From JAZGAE01 sp036475545 (lineage in GTDB: Bacteria; Pseudomonadota; Alphaproteobacteria; DATDPM01): a DNA stretch of 46,871 bases. Positions 8,154-16,396 of the stretch are shown here, piece by piece. The notes below the pieces were generated by a model. It was not told where the DNA came from. It saw only the letters and a list, made by a program, of their open reading frames with translations, and did not search any database. The translations under genes were made by a program, and so were the position numbers. The stretch covers positions 1 through 46,871 of the forward strand of contig JAZGAE010000092.1 in NCBI GenBank assembly GCA_036475545.1. Reading direction: 5' to 3'. Numbering within the stretch: position 1 is the first letter of the stretch; the number at the start of each line of letters is the position of its first letter.

Positions 8154-8849
8154 CTAGCTGGGCCTTTCCCCGGCGACGGGCCGCTCTTCCGCGGCGTCGG
8201 TGAAGGTGACGGATATGCTGACCGCTTCCGCCGCGGGATTCTTGAGCTCGGTCCTGAAGTTGACGATTTCGCCCGGCAACAGGCGGTTTTGCGAGGCGGT
8301 GAAGGTCCAGTGTTGGATCTCCCGCTCGTCGGGGGCGACCAGCGCGCCACGCAGAAGGGGCACGTCGCGCACCTGATCGGTGACGTTCGCCACCTCCCCC
8401 ACGAGGACCAGGACCGGCGCGTCCTCTTCGCCGCTTCTGGACAGGCTCAGATTGCGGAGCTCGAGACCGAGGCCGGGTTCCTCAGCCTGCTGGCCGATGG
8501 CGGCATAGAGCCGCATCGCCGGGGGCCATGCCTCCACGATCCGGTCGCGGTAGGCGAGGCCACCGACGAGGATGCCCACCAGCAAGGCCGCCAGGGCGGC
8601 CCAGCCCACCACGGCGGCCAGGTCCCGGCGCCTTGCTGCGCCCGCAAGGGCAGGCAGGTTCGATCCGGGCGGGATCGGCCGCGGCTCGACCTCGAGAACC
8701 GGCGGCTCCACAAACTTTGGCATGTCCTCGGGTGGAGCCTGCGCCCAGGTGTGCAGGCACTTGGCGCAACGCACCATTCGGCCCTCGGGACCCAGAACCC
8801 TGGGGTCCACCAGGTAACGAGTTGAGCAAGCTGGGCAGGTCAGGATCAT
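8154..8849 (-). CDS. Zinc-ribbon (MJ0042/DUF3426-type) single-pass membrane protein
   Basis: A 231-residue protein. The N-terminal zinc ribbon has cysteine pairs C5/C8 and C28/C31 (CPAC and CAKC) with the typical YxVD and VRCxKCxHxW pattern. A proline-rich linker follows, then a membrane segment at ~77-100, then a beta-rich C-terminal domain (DUF3426-like, VLVGEVANVTDQV). The ATG at 8849 puts the zinc ribbon at the N-terminus as the family requires; the longer frame to 9047 would run into ftsE. It is divergent from ftsE and preceded by a good promoter. Family members flank ftsEX in many alphaproteobacteria, but the function is unknown. Confidence 0.88.
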   Translation of the reverse strand: MILTCPACSTRYLVDPRVLGPEGRMVRCAKCLHTWAQAPPEDMPKFVEPPVLEVEPRPIPPGSNLPALAGAARRRDLAAVVGWAALAALLVGILVGGLAYRDRIVEAWPPAMRLYAAIGQQAEEPGLGLELRNLSLSRSGEEDAPVLVLVGEVANVTDQVRDVPLLRGALVAPDEREIQHWTFTASQNRLLPGEIVNFRTELKNPAAEAVSISVTFTDAAEERPVAGERPS

Positions 8850-8898
8850 TGCGGACGGGCCTTGGCAACGGGCCCACCATGGCCGGGAATCCGATAGT

Positions 8899-8927
8899 TT
8901 TATATGCGGTTGCCGGAACCAAGGCAA
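8899..8927 (-). promoter_or_regulatory. Probable sigma-70 promoter for the zinc-ribbon gene
   Basis: Read on the minus strand: -35 TTGCCT (8927-8922), 17-base spacer, -10 TATAAA (8904-8899). The predicted start point is about 43 bases before the ATG at 8849. Confidence 0.5.
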
Positions 8928-9021
8928 GATTCGCGCGGCGCTGGACGGGCCGCCGAAAGCCGTGCCATTCTTGGCCCCACTCGGAGCATTGCCGGGCGGA
9001 CTGCGGAACACGGCCTGCGCC

Positions 9022-9702
9022 ATGGTGCGGTTTGAGAACGTTGGCATGCGCTACGGCAACGGGCCGGAGGTGCTGCGCGACATTTCCTTTACCCTCGAGC
9101 CGGGCTGTTTCTTCTTTCTCACCGGCGCCAGCGGAGCTGGGAAGTCGACCCTTCTGAAGCTGATCTATCTCGCCTGCCGGCCGACGCGCGGGCTCATCAC
9201 CCTCTTCGGCCGCGATGTCGCCACGCTGACGCGCGCCGAGATGCCCTTGCTCCGGCGGCGCATCGGCGTCGTCTTCCAAGACTTCCGCCTGGTCGAGCAC
9301 CTCACCGCTCTCGAGAACGTGGCCCTGCCCCTCAGGGTCGCCGGCGCCAGGATGAGCCAGACCCGCGACCATGTGGCCGAGCTGCTGGCCTGGGTCGGGC
9401 TCGCCGACCACCTGCAGGCCAAGCCCGCGACCCTCTCGGGCGGGCAGCAGCAACGGGTGGCCATCGCGCGCGCCGTCATCGGCCGCCCGCGGCTGCTGCT
9501 CGCGGACGAGCCCACGGGAAACGTGGACGACGAGATCGGCATGCGGCTCCTCTACCTGTTCGAGGAGCTGAACAAGATGGGGACAACGGTCCTCATCGCG
9601 ACCCACAACGAGGGCCTGGTCTCGCGCTTCGACCACCCGCAGATCCACCTGGAGAACGGCGAATCGAGGGTCCACTTTCCCGCCGAGAAGGCCCTCGCCT
9701 GA
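9022..9702 (+). CDS. ftsE: Cell division ATP-binding protein FtsE
   Basis: A 226-residue ABC ATPase that works with FtsX at the septum to control peptidoglycan hydrolases during division. Walker A is GASGAGKST (35-43), the ABC signature LSGGQ (138-142), Walker B LLLADE (158-163), and the FtsE/LolD-like segment DEPTGNVD follows. The Q-loop is in VVFQDFRL. The ATG at 9022 gives the canonical N-terminus MVRFENVGMRYG. The frame extends to 8962, but those residues are not family-like. ftsX starts at the base after the ftsE stop. Confidence 0.95.
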   Translation: MVRFENVGMRYGNGPEVLRDISFTLEPGCFFFLTGASGAGKSTLLKLIYLACRPTRGLITLFGRDVATLTRAEMPLLRRRIGVVFQDFRLVEHLTALENVALPLRVAGARMSQTRDHVAELLAWVGLADHLQAKPATLSGGQQQRVAIARAVIGRPRLLLADEPTGNVDDEIGMRLLYLFEELNKMGTTVLIATHNEGLVSRFDHPQIHLENGESRVHFPAEKALA

Positions 9703-10620
9703 ATGTTTTCGCGCTCCCAGGCCATCCCCCTTGCCAAGGACGCGTCCAGCCGCTTCCTGCCCTGGATCGTCGCCTTCACGGTGTATCTCGCAGCCTTGGC
9801 GCTGGCCGGGGCCATGGCGTTGAGCACGGTCGTCGCCCGCTGGGACCGCGAGCTTTCAGGGACGCTTACGGTGCAGATTCCGGCCCTCGTCGCGTCCGAG
9901 GGCGCCGATGCCGAAAAGGAAGGAGCGGGAGCCGCGGACGAGGCGGCACGGGTGGAGGCGGCCGTGGAGATCCTGCGTGACACGCCCGGCATCGTCGCCG
10001 CCGAGATCCTGGAGGACTCCGAGATCGAGGCCCTTCTCGAGCCCTGGCTCGGCGTGGGACTCGCGAGCGAGGAGCTGCCGTTGCCCCACGTCATCGACGT
10101 CATGCTGGAGCCCGGCGCCGAGCTTGACCTGAAAAAGCTGGAGGCGGCCCTGGCCGAGGCCGCGCCCGGTATGTCGATCGACGATCACGGGGCTTGGTTC
10201 GACCGTTTGGCCGCCCTCGCCCGATCGGTCGAGCTGGTCGCCGGCCTGGTGGTGCTCATGACCGGGCTTTCGGCGGTGCTCACCGTCGTCTTCGTGACCC
10301 GCAGCGGCCTCGCCGTCCACCACAACGCCATCGAGCTGTTGCACCTGATCGGGGCGCACGACGCCTACGTCGCCAGCCAGTTCCAGTTCCAGGCCCTGCG
10401 GTTGGGCCTCACGGGCGGCGTCCCGGGATTGATCATGGCGGTGCTGACCCTTTTGATGCTGCGCATGGCGGGTGACCCGATCGACATCCCCCTGCTCCCC
10501 GAGATGCGGCTCACGCCCGAACAGTGGTCGGCCTTGGCGGGCGTGCCCGTGGTGGCGGCGGTGATCGCCATGGTCACCGCCCGCATCACGGTGCTGCGCA
10601 CCCTGGCCAAGATGCCGTGA
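9703..10620 (+). CDS. ftsX: Cell division protein FtsX
   Basis: A 305-residue permease-like partner of FtsE. Membrane segments are predicted at ~21-43, 177-199, 232-253 and 277-296, with the expected large periplasmic loop between the first two. In the family this loop engages activators of septal hydrolases. The segment NAIELLHLIGAHDAYVASQF after the second membrane helix is typical of FtsX. Translation begins directly after the ftsE stop with no gap, indicating coupling. The periplasmic loop carries a charged, low-complexity insert (EGADAEKEGAGAADEAA, ~66-82). Confidence 0.93.
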   Translation: MFSRSQAIPLAKDASSRFLPWIVAFTVYLAALALAGAMALSTVVARWDRELSGTLTVQIPALVASEGADAEKEGAGAADEAARVEAAVEILRDTPGIVAAEILEDSEIEALLEPWLGVGLASEELPLPHVIDVMLEPGAELDLKKLEAALAEAAPGMSIDDHGAWFDRLAALARSVELVAGLVVLMTGLSAVLTVVFVTRSGLAVHHNAIELLHLIGAHDAYVASQFQFQALRLGLTGGVPGLIMAVLTLLMLRMAGDPIDIPLLPEMRLTPEQWSALAGVPVVAAVIAMVTARITVLRTLAKMP

Positions 10621-10639
10621 GGCCGCGGGGCGCGCCGCA

Positions 10640-11218
10640 ATGCCAGCGGGAACCGAGCGAAGCGAGCGCGTGCGAATGGTCCTGCTCGACCGCGACGGGG
10701 TGCTGACCGAGGACCGGCCGGACTCGGTGAAGCACCCGGACGAGTTGGTCGTCCTGCCCGGGGCGGCCGAGGCGGTCGCCCGCCTCAACCGCGCCGGCGT
10801 GCGCGCCGTCGTGGTCACGAACCAGGCGGTGATCGGGCGCGGCGTCATCGACCAGGCCATGTTGGACCGCATCCACGGCAAGCTGCGCGCGGAACTCTCC
10901 AAGGCGGGCGCGAGTCTGGACGATATCATCGTCTGCCCCGACCATCCTGACCGGCCGAGCGAACGGCGAAAGCCCGGCCCCGGCATGCTGCGCGAGGCCC
11001 TCGCCCGTTTCGGGGGCGCGCCGGCGGCGACGCCGATGATCGGCGATTCGCTCATTGATCTGGAGGCGGCGGCCGCGTTGGGCTGCCCGCGCGTGCTGGT
11101 GCGCACGGGAAAAGGCGCGGAAACGGAATCCCAAGGCCTGCCCGCCCATGTGCGCCCCGTCGCCGTCCACGACGACCTCTCGGGCGCGGTGAGGCATTTG
11201 CTGGAGGGGACGCCGTGA
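10640..11218 (+). CDS. gmhB: HAD-IIIA phosphatase, GmhB/HisB-N-like
   Basis: A 192-residue HAD hydrolase. Motif I is LLDRDGVL with D17 nucleophile and D19 acid/base, motif II VVTNQ (58-62), motif III K111 in RRKPGPGM, motif IV GDSLIDLEAA (135-144). The closest family is D-glycero-beta-D-manno-heptose-1,7-bisphosphate 7-phosphatase (LPS heptose precursor pathway). In GmhB a zinc loop carries CxH followed by a CxC pair just before RKP. Here the first part is CPDH (C99, H102), but the CxC pair is replaced by SERRKP, so the canonical zinc site is incomplete. Substrate is therefore uncertain. It lies 19 bp after ftsX and its stop overlaps the next start. Confidence 0.8.
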   Translation: MPAGTERSERVRMVLLDRDGVLTEDRPDSVKHPDELVVLPGAAEAVARLNRAGVRAVVVTNQAVIGRGVIDQAMLDRIHGKLRAELSKAGASLDDIIVCPDHPDRPSERRKPGPGMLREALARFGGAPAATPMIGDSLIDLEAAAALGCPRVLVRTGKGAETESQGLPAHVRPVAVHDDLSGAVRHLLEGTP

Positions 11219-11862
11219 CGGGCGCCGCGGACAACGGCGCGAGCCGCCGTGCCGGCAAGCCCCCCCGCGCGCGCGCGCCGGCCGCCGGCGTCGCCACCCT
11301 CCTCGCCGTGGCCGCTTGGGGAGGCGGGCTCGCCTGGTTCCTGGCCGAGATACCCACGCGCGTCGACGACACCCAAACCCGTACCGACGCCATCGTCGTG
11401 CTCACGGGCGGCGCGGACCGGCTGCGCACCGGCCTGGATTTGCTGGAGCAAGGGCGCGCCGACAAGCTGTTCGTCTCCGGCGTGTACCGCGGCAACGACG
11501 TCAAGGAGCTGCTGCGCGTTTCGCAGCGGGCCCCGGAAGAGTTCGCTTGCTGCATCGACCTGGGCTACGAGGCCCGCGACACCATCGGCAACGCCTCCGA
11601 GACGGCCGGGTGGATGGCGGCCCAGGGCAACCGGTCGTTGCGGCTGGTGACGTCCAACTATCACCTTCCCCGGAGCCTTCTCGAGTTCCGCTTCGTCATG
11701 GCGGACGTGGAGATCGTGGCCCATCCGGTGCTCCCGCCCGAGGTCGCGGCCGGCCGGTGGCAACGGCTGAGCTCCGCCTGGCTGGTCGTCGGCGAATACA
11801 ACAAGTACCTCGTCGCGCGGGTTCGCCACGGCGTGATGTCCGCTCTCGGCCTCGGCCGATGA
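11215..11862 (+). CDS. YdcF/ElyC/SanA family (DUF218) membrane protein
   Basis: A 215-residue protein with a basic N-terminus, one membrane segment at ~23-45, and a DUF218 domain: DAIVVLTGGADRLRTGLDLL, then ASETAGWM, then LVTSNYHLPRSLLEF near the C-terminus. ElyC and SanA of this family affect envelope and peptidoglycan-precursor integrity, but the activity is not defined. GTG start overlaps the upstream stop (GTGA), and its own stop overlaps the ATG of plsC, so the run ftsE to plsC is one tightly coupled operon. Position between division genes and a phospholipid acyltransferase supports an envelope role. Confidence 0.88.
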   Translation: MTGAADNGASRRAGKPPRARAPAAGVATLLAVAAWGGGLAWFLAEIPTRVDDTQTRTDAIVVLTGGADRLRTGLDLLEQGRADKLFVSGVYRGNDVKELLRVSQRAPEEFACCIDLGYEARDTIGNASETAGWMAAQGNRSLRLVTSNYHLPRSLLEFRFVMADVEIVAHPVLPPEVAAGRWQRLSSAWLVVGEYNKYLVARVRHGVMSALGLGR

Positions 11863-12623
11863 CGCCGGCCGGGGCCATGGAGCGCGGGCGGGCGCTTCTG
11901 TTCAACATCCTTTTCTATCTCTGGACCGCCGTCTATTCGGTTCTGATGGTGCCGCTGCTGGCGGCGCCGCGGGCGGTGGTGGCTCGCATCGCCAGATTCT
12001 GGAACCGCAGCGTGGTCTGGCTGCTGGCGGCGGTGGTGGGCTTGCGCTACGAGATACGCGGCCGCCAGAACATGCCGGACCGTCCCGCGATCTTCGCCGT
12101 GAAGCACCAGTCGGCCTGGGAGACCATCGCCCTTATCGTGCTGCTGGGCGACCCGGTCTACGTGCTGAAGCGCCAACTCTTCGCCATTCCCGGATTCGGA
12201 TGGTACCTGGCCCGGCTGGGCAACATCGGCATCGATCGCCGCGGCGCGGCGGGGGCGCTCAAGGCGCTGGTGCGCGAGGCCGACCGCGCGTTGCAGCAAG
12301 GCCGACCCGTGGTCATCTTCCCCGAAGGGACGCGCGTGCCGGTGGGATCCCGCCGCCCCTACAACCCGGGGGTGGCGGCGCTCTATGCCATGCTTTCGGC
12401 CCCCGTGGTGCCGGTGGCGCTGAACTCGGGCCTGTTCTGGGGCCGGCGCAATTTCATGAAGCGCGCCGGAACGATCACGATCGAGTTCCTGCCCGCGATT
12501 CCGCCCGGGCTGCCGCGCGCCGAGTTCATGGCCGAGCTCGAGGCCCGCATCGAGGAGGCGAGCGAACGGCTTGTGGCGGAGGCCGAGGGGGCCGCGGGAG
12601 CGCCGCTGCGGCCCGCCAACTAA
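11859..12623 (+). CDS. plsC: 1-acyl-sn-glycerol-3-phosphate acyltransferase
   Basis: A 254-residue enzyme that acylates lysophosphatidic acid to phosphatidic acid at the inner membrane. The catalytic block reads H83-QSAW-E88, i.e. HX4E instead of the usual HX4D, a known variant in alphaproteobacteria. The glycerol-phosphate binding motif is FPEGTR at 154-159, and VPVALNSG is also present. Hydrophobic segments at ~15-37 and 51-62 anchor the N-terminus. The ATG at 11859 overlaps the ydcF stop; a second ATG at 11877 is possible. An in-frame extension to 11316 is only read-through of the neighbouring gene. Confidence 0.92.
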   Translation: MTPAGAMERGRALLFNILFYLWTAVYSVLMVPLLAAPRAVVARIARFWNRSVVWLLAAVVGLRYEIRGRQNMPDRPAIFAVKHQSAWETIALIVLLGDPVYVLKRQLFAIPGFGWYLARLGNIGIDRRGAAGALKALVREADRALQQGRPVVIFPEGTRVPVGSRRPYNPGVAALYAMLSAPVVPVALNSGLFWGRRNFMKRAGTITIEFLPAIPPGLPRAEFMAELEARIEEASERLVAEAEGAAGAPLRPAN

Positions 12624-12650
12624 GACCCGGCTCGTGCGGCTCCGCCCCGG

Positions 12651-12757
12651 TGTGGGAAAAAGTGTGGAAAAGTGACGCAGTCGGCTTCGTGGATAACGGG
12701 TAAAAGACGCAAAGCCCTGTAAGAGCAAGGGGTTAACCATAACCGGCCTGTGGAAAC
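12651..12757 (+). promoter_or_regulatory. Cluster of four DnaA-box-like motifs upstream of nrdJ
   Basis: Compared with TGTGGATAA (reverse complement of the E. coli DnaA box), four same-orientation matches occur: TGTGGGAAA at 12651-12659 (7/9), TGTGGAAAA at 12663-12671 (8/9), CGTGGATAA at 12688-12696 (8/9) and TGTGGAAAC at 12749-12757 (7/9). A TTAACCAT motif resembling a CtrA half-site is at 12733-12740. DnaA control of ribonucleotide reductase is known in E. coli; its operation here is inference. Confidence 0.4.
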
Positions 12758-12774
12758 ATAACAGGAACATTTTC

Positions 12775-12803
12775 TTGACTGGGGGTGGTCCGGTCCCTAG
12801 ACT
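12775..12803 (+). promoter_or_regulatory. Probable sigma-70 promoter of nrdJ
   Basis: -35 TTGACT (12775-12780), exact 17-base spacer, -10 TAGACT (12798-12803). The predicted transcript start near 12810 gives a leader of about 90 bases before the GTG at 12899. The leader contains a short CCCGC-ATC-GCGGG hairpin at 12863-12875. Confidence 0.6.
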
Positions 12804-12898
12804 AAATTCATAACCCGTTCATCCCACACGCATATTTTCAACCTTTCGGCCCGCGCCGGCCCCCCGCATCGCGGGCCCCCAAGACACCGGGGTCTGCC

Positions 12899-15800
12899 GT
12901 GACACGTCTCACCGCCATCTCCCAGCAGATCTGGAACATGAAGTACCGGCTCAAGTCGATCGACGGCCGGCCTGTGGACAAGACCGTCGAGGACACGTGG
13001 CGGCGCGTCGCCCAAGCGCTGGCCGAGCCCGAGACGGAGACGGACGCGTGGGCCGAGCGTTTCTTCGAGGCGATGAGCGACTTTCGCTTCCTGCCCGCCG
13101 GCCGGATCCTGGCCGGCGCCGGGTCGGGGCGCAACGTGACCCTCTTCAACTGCTTCGTCATGGGCGACGTCCCCGACGACATGGCCGGCATCTTCGAGCA
13201 CCTCAAGGAAGCGGCGCTCACCATGCAGCAGGGGGGCGGGATCGGTTACGACTTCTCGTCGCTCAGGCCCAAGGGCGCGCCGGTGAAGGGCGTCGGCGCC
13301 GACGCCTCGGGTCCGTTGTCCTTCATGGACGTGTGGGACGCGATGTGCCGCACCATCATCAGCGCAGGCTACCGGCGCGGCGCGATGATGGCGACCATGC
13401 GCTGCGATCATCCCGACATCGAGGACTTCATCGCCGCCAAGCGCGAGCCGGGGCGGCTTCGCATGTTCAACCTGTCGGTGCTGGTCACCGACGCCTTCAT
13501 GCAGGCGGTGCGGGAGGACGCCCCGTGGGAGCTCGTCTTCGAAGGCGTCAGCTACGAGACCCTGCCGGCGCGCGAGCTGTGGGACAAGATCATGCGCGCC
13601 ACCTACACCTACGCCGAGCCGGGCGTGATCTTCATCGACCGCATCAACCGCCTCAACAACCTCTCTTACTGCGAGACGATCCACGCCACCAACCCGTGCG
13701 TGACCGCCGACACCTGGGTCCAGACCGATGCCGGGCCGCGGCGCGTTGCCGACCTACAGGGCGTTTCCTTTACGGCGCTCGTGGACGGCAAGCCCCATCG
13801 CGCCACGGCCGCAGGGTTCTTCCGCACGGCGCGGAAGCCGGTCGTCCGGATCGTCACCCGCGAAGGCTATTCGGTGCGCGTGACCGGGGACCATCTCGTC
13901 CGCACGGTGAACTCGAAGACCCGCTATTCAGTGTCGAAGAGTTGGACCGAGGCCGGGGCTCTGGCGCGCGGCGACATGATCGTCATACACGACCATCGCG
14001 AACGCAGGCGTTGGCCCGGCCCGTACGAAGAGGGCGAGGGGTATCTCATCGGTCTCCTCGTCGGCGACGGCACCCTCAAAAGGGACAAAGCCGTGCTGAG
14101 CGTCTGGCCGGGACGGATGGCGGTCAATGGCGATGTCCCGCGTCCCGGCGTCTTCGGAGTCATGGAGCGGGTCCTGGCGGCCACGCAAAACCTCCCGAAA
14201 CGAGCCGATTTTTGCGGTTGGGTCGACGTCGCCGAGCGCGGCGAGCGCCGGCTCGCGTTGGGTGCCGTGCGGACTCTGGCGTTGGAACTCGGCCTCACCC
14301 CCGGGAACAAGGCCGTCACGCCCCGGATCGAAGAGGCTTCCAGCGACTTCTATCGTGGTTTCCTCCAGGGGCTTTTCGATGCCGACGGAGCGGTTCTCGG
14401 GACGCAAGAGAAGGGGGTCAGCATCCGACTCGCCCAGAGCGACCTGTCGCGGCTCGAGGCCGTACAACGAATGCTGCTGCGACTCGGCATCTTCGCCACC
14501 GTCTATCGCGAACGACGGCCGGCGCAACTCAGGGAGCTGCCGGACGGCAACGGCGGGACCAAGGCCTATTTCTGCGCCCCCAACCACGAACTCGTCATCA
14601 GCAACGAGAACGTCGGTCGCTTCGCCGACCTCATCGGCTTCGCGGATACCGACAAGGCGGTGCGACTGAAGGCGCTCCTTTCCACTTACAGACGGCGCCC
14701 CAACCGGGAGCGGTTCATCGCTCGTGTCGCCGAGGTTGTCGAGGACGGCGTCGAGGACGTTTACGACGCCCAGATCCCCGGCGTGAACGCGTTCGATGCA
14801 AACGGGATCTATGTTCACAACTGCGGCGAGCAGCCATTGCCGGCCTACGGGGTCTGCTTGCTCGGCTCCATCAACCTCGCCAAGCTGGTGCGCGATCCCT
14901 TCACGGAGGACGCCCGCCTCGATACGGAGGAGCTCGAGCGCCTGGTGCCGGTGGCGGTGCGCATGATGGACAACGTCATCGAGGTGTCCCCGTATCCGTT
15001 GCCGGCGCATGCCCACGAGGCCCGCGCCAAGCGCCGCGTCGGCCTGGGGGTCACGGGGCTCGCCGACGCCCTCATCATGTGCCGCGCGCGCTATGGGGCC
15101 GAGCAGGCCGTGAGCCTCACCGAGACCTGGCTAGGGGTGCTCAGGCGCGCGGCCTATCTGGCCTCCACCGAGCTCGCCAAGGAGAAGGGCGCGTTTCCGC
15201 TCTACGACGCCGAGAAGTATCTCGCCGGCGAGACGGTCCGCGGGCTGGAGGACGAGATCCGGGCGGCGATCGCCGAGAACGGCATCCGCAACGCGCTGTT
15301 GACCACCATCGCCCCCACGGGCACCATCTCGCTCCTCGCCGACAACGTCTCCTCGGGCATCGAGCCGGTGTTCGCGCAGGTCTATAGCCGCGCCGTGCTC
15401 ATGCCCGACGGCGAGCGCCGCGAGGAGCAGGTGGCGGACTACGCCTACCGCCTGTTCCGGCACATCCACGGCGAGGCCGCGCCGCTTCCCGAGTACTTCA
15501 TCGACGCCCAGAGCTTGAGCCCCGGCGACCATGTCGTCATGCAGGCGGCGGCCCAGAAATACATCGACAGCTCGATCTCCAAGACCATCAACCTGCCCAC
15601 GGACATCCCTTACGACGACTTCAAGGATGTCTACACTCAGGCCTACGATCTGGGCTGCAAGGGCTGCACCACCTATCGCCCCAGCGTGGTGACGGGCGCG
15701 GTGCTGGAGGCGCCGGCGGAAGAGGCGATGCCCGCCGGCCAGGCCGAGCTGCCTTTGGAGGCGCCGCCGGCGCGGCCGGAGGACGTCTTCGAGGCGGGCG

Positions 15801-16327
15801 GAGTGGTCTACATGACCCAGCCCTTGAGCCGTCCCGAGGAGCTGCCGGGCCACACCTACAAGCTCAGGTGGCCGGAGACCGAGCACGCCCTCTACATCAC
15901 CCTCAACGACATCGTCCAGGACGGGCGGCGGCGCCCCTTCGAGGTGTTCATCAACTCCAAGAGCATGGAGCACTACGCCTGGACGGTGGCCTTGACCCGC
16001 ATGATCAGCGCCGTGTTCCGGCGCGGCGGGGACGTCTCCTTCGTGGTGGACGAGCTCAAGGCCGTGTTCGACCCCAGGGGCGGCCAGTGGATGGAGGGCA
16101 GATACGTGCCCTCGCTGTTGGCGGCCATCGGCGAGGTGATCGAGCGCCACATGATCGACATCGGGTTCCTGCCGCGGCCCGAGGTCGCAAAGAGAGCGGA
16201 GGAGCGCCAAGTCGTGGGCCTGCCGCAGGCGCGGCTGCGCCAGTGCCCGAAGTGCGGCGCGGCCGCCATCATCCGCCAGGAAGACTGCGACCTCTGCACC
16301 GCTTGCGCTTACGAGAAGTGCGGGTAG
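12899..16327 (+). CDS. nrdJ: Adenosylcobalamin-dependent (class II) ribonucleotide reductase with intein
   Basis: A 1142-residue precursor, 767 residues after removal of a 375-residue intein (267-641). It reduces ribonucleotides to deoxyribonucleotides using a B12-generated thiyl radical. Visible features are the first redox cysteine C85 in LFNCFV, the active-site loop N265-P266 | C642-G-E644-QPLP split by the intein, and the IAPTGTISLLADNVSSG segment. Near the C-terminus there is a TSCPD-type domain, then the cysteine cluster CPKCG, CDLCTAC and EKCG, probably a redox or zinc tail. GTG start at 12899 gives the family N-terminus. No nrdB or nrdA-type partner lies nearby, which fits class II. 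The enzyme cannot work until the intein is spliced out. Confidence 0.95.
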   Translation: MTRLTAISQQIWNMKYRLKSIDGRPVDKTVEDTWRRVAQALAEPETETDAWAERFFEAMSDFRFLPAGRILAGAGSGRNVTLFNCFVMGDVPDDMAGIFEHLKEAALTMQQGGGIGYDFSSLRPKGAPVKGVGADASGPLSFMDVWDAMCRTIISAGYRRGAMMATMRCDHPDIEDFIAAKREPGRLRMFNLSVLVTDAFMQAVREDAPWELVFEGVSYETLPARELWDKIMRATYTYAEPGVIFIDRINRLNNLSYCETIHATNPCVTADTWVQTDAGPRRVADLQGVSFTALVDGKPHRATAAGFFRTARKPVVRIVTREGYSVRVTGDHLVRTVNSKTRYSVSKSWTEAGALARGDMIVIHDHRERRRWPGPYEEGEGYLIGLLVGDGTLKRDKAVLSVWPGRMAVNGDVPRPGVFGVMERVLAATQNLPKRADFCGWVDVAERGERRLALGAVRTLALELGLTPGNKAVTPRIEEASSDFYRGFLQGLFDADGAVLGTQEKGVSIRLAQSDLSRLEAVQRMLLRLGIFATVYRERRPAQLRELPDGNGGTKAYFCAPNHELVISNENVGRFADLIGFADTDKAVRLKALLSTYRRRPNRERFIARVAEVVEDGVEDVYDAQIPGVNAFDANGIYVHNCGEQPLPAYGVCLLGSINLAKLVRDPFTEDARLDTEELERLVPVAVRMMDNVIEVSPYPLPAHAHEARAKRRVGLGVTGLADALIMCRARYGAEQAVSLTETWLGVLRRAAYLASTELAKEKGAFPLYDAEKYLAGETVRGLEDEIRAAIAENGIRNALLTTIAPTGTISLLADNVSSGIEPVFAQVYSRAVLMPDGERREEQVADYAYRLFRHIHGEAAPLPEYFIDAQSLSPGDHVVMQAAAQKYIDSSISKTINLPTDIPYDDFKDVYTQAYDLGCKGCTTYRPSVVTGAVLEAPAEEAMPAGQAELPLEAPPARPEDVFEAGGVVYMTQPLSRPEELPGHTYKLRWPETEHALYITLNDIVQDGRRRPFEVFINSKSMEHYAWTVALTRMISAVFRRGGDVSFVVDELKAVFDPRGGQWMEGRYVPSLLAAIGEVIERHMIDIGFLPRPEVAKRAEERQVVGLPQARLRQCPKCGAAAIIRQEDCDLCTACAYEKCG
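13697..14821 (+). mobile_element. In-frame intein with LAGLIDADG homing endonuclease, inserted in nrdJ
   Basis: 1125 bp (375 codons) inserted exactly between P266 and the catalytic cysteine of NrdJ. Intein block A starts with C1 (CVTADTWVQTDAG). Block B has T63-G-D-H66. The two endonuclease motifs are YLIGLLVGDGTL (116-127) and FLQGLFDADGAV (222-233). Block F is VYDAQIPGVNAFDANG (355-370), and block G ends IYVHN with the penultimate His374 and Asn375. The +1 extein residue is Cys. All splicing residues are intact, and both aspartates of the endonuclease motifs are kept, so both activities look functional. Splicing by the Cys-Cys class 1 pathway is inferred. Confidence 0.95.
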
Positions 16328-16330
16328 GCC

Positions 16331-16370
16331 ACCGGCCGCGCCCTGGGGCCACGGGCCGCGCCCTGGGGCC
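16331..16370 (+). repeat. 20-bp tandem repeat after nrdJ
   Basis: Two adjacent 20-base units, 16331-16350 and 16351-16370, differ at one base and share GGCCGCGCCCTGGGGCC. They sit directly after the nrdJ stop, in the short gap before the convergent chaC gene. Each unit contains GGCC ends that could pair, so a transcript-end structure is possible. Confidence 0.75.
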
Positions 16371-16396
16371 GCGGTCCGCTCTCGGCACCGGGCCGT

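Noticed and set aside
12810..12898. Cobalamin riboswitch in the nrdJ leader
   Set aside because: The leader is only ~90 bases and no B12-box was recognised; class II enzymes are also not the usual target of this switch.
12997..15387. A 796-codon plus-strand frame inside nrdJ
   Set aside because: It is a frame-shifted shadow of the reductase and intein, arginine-rich and without motifs.
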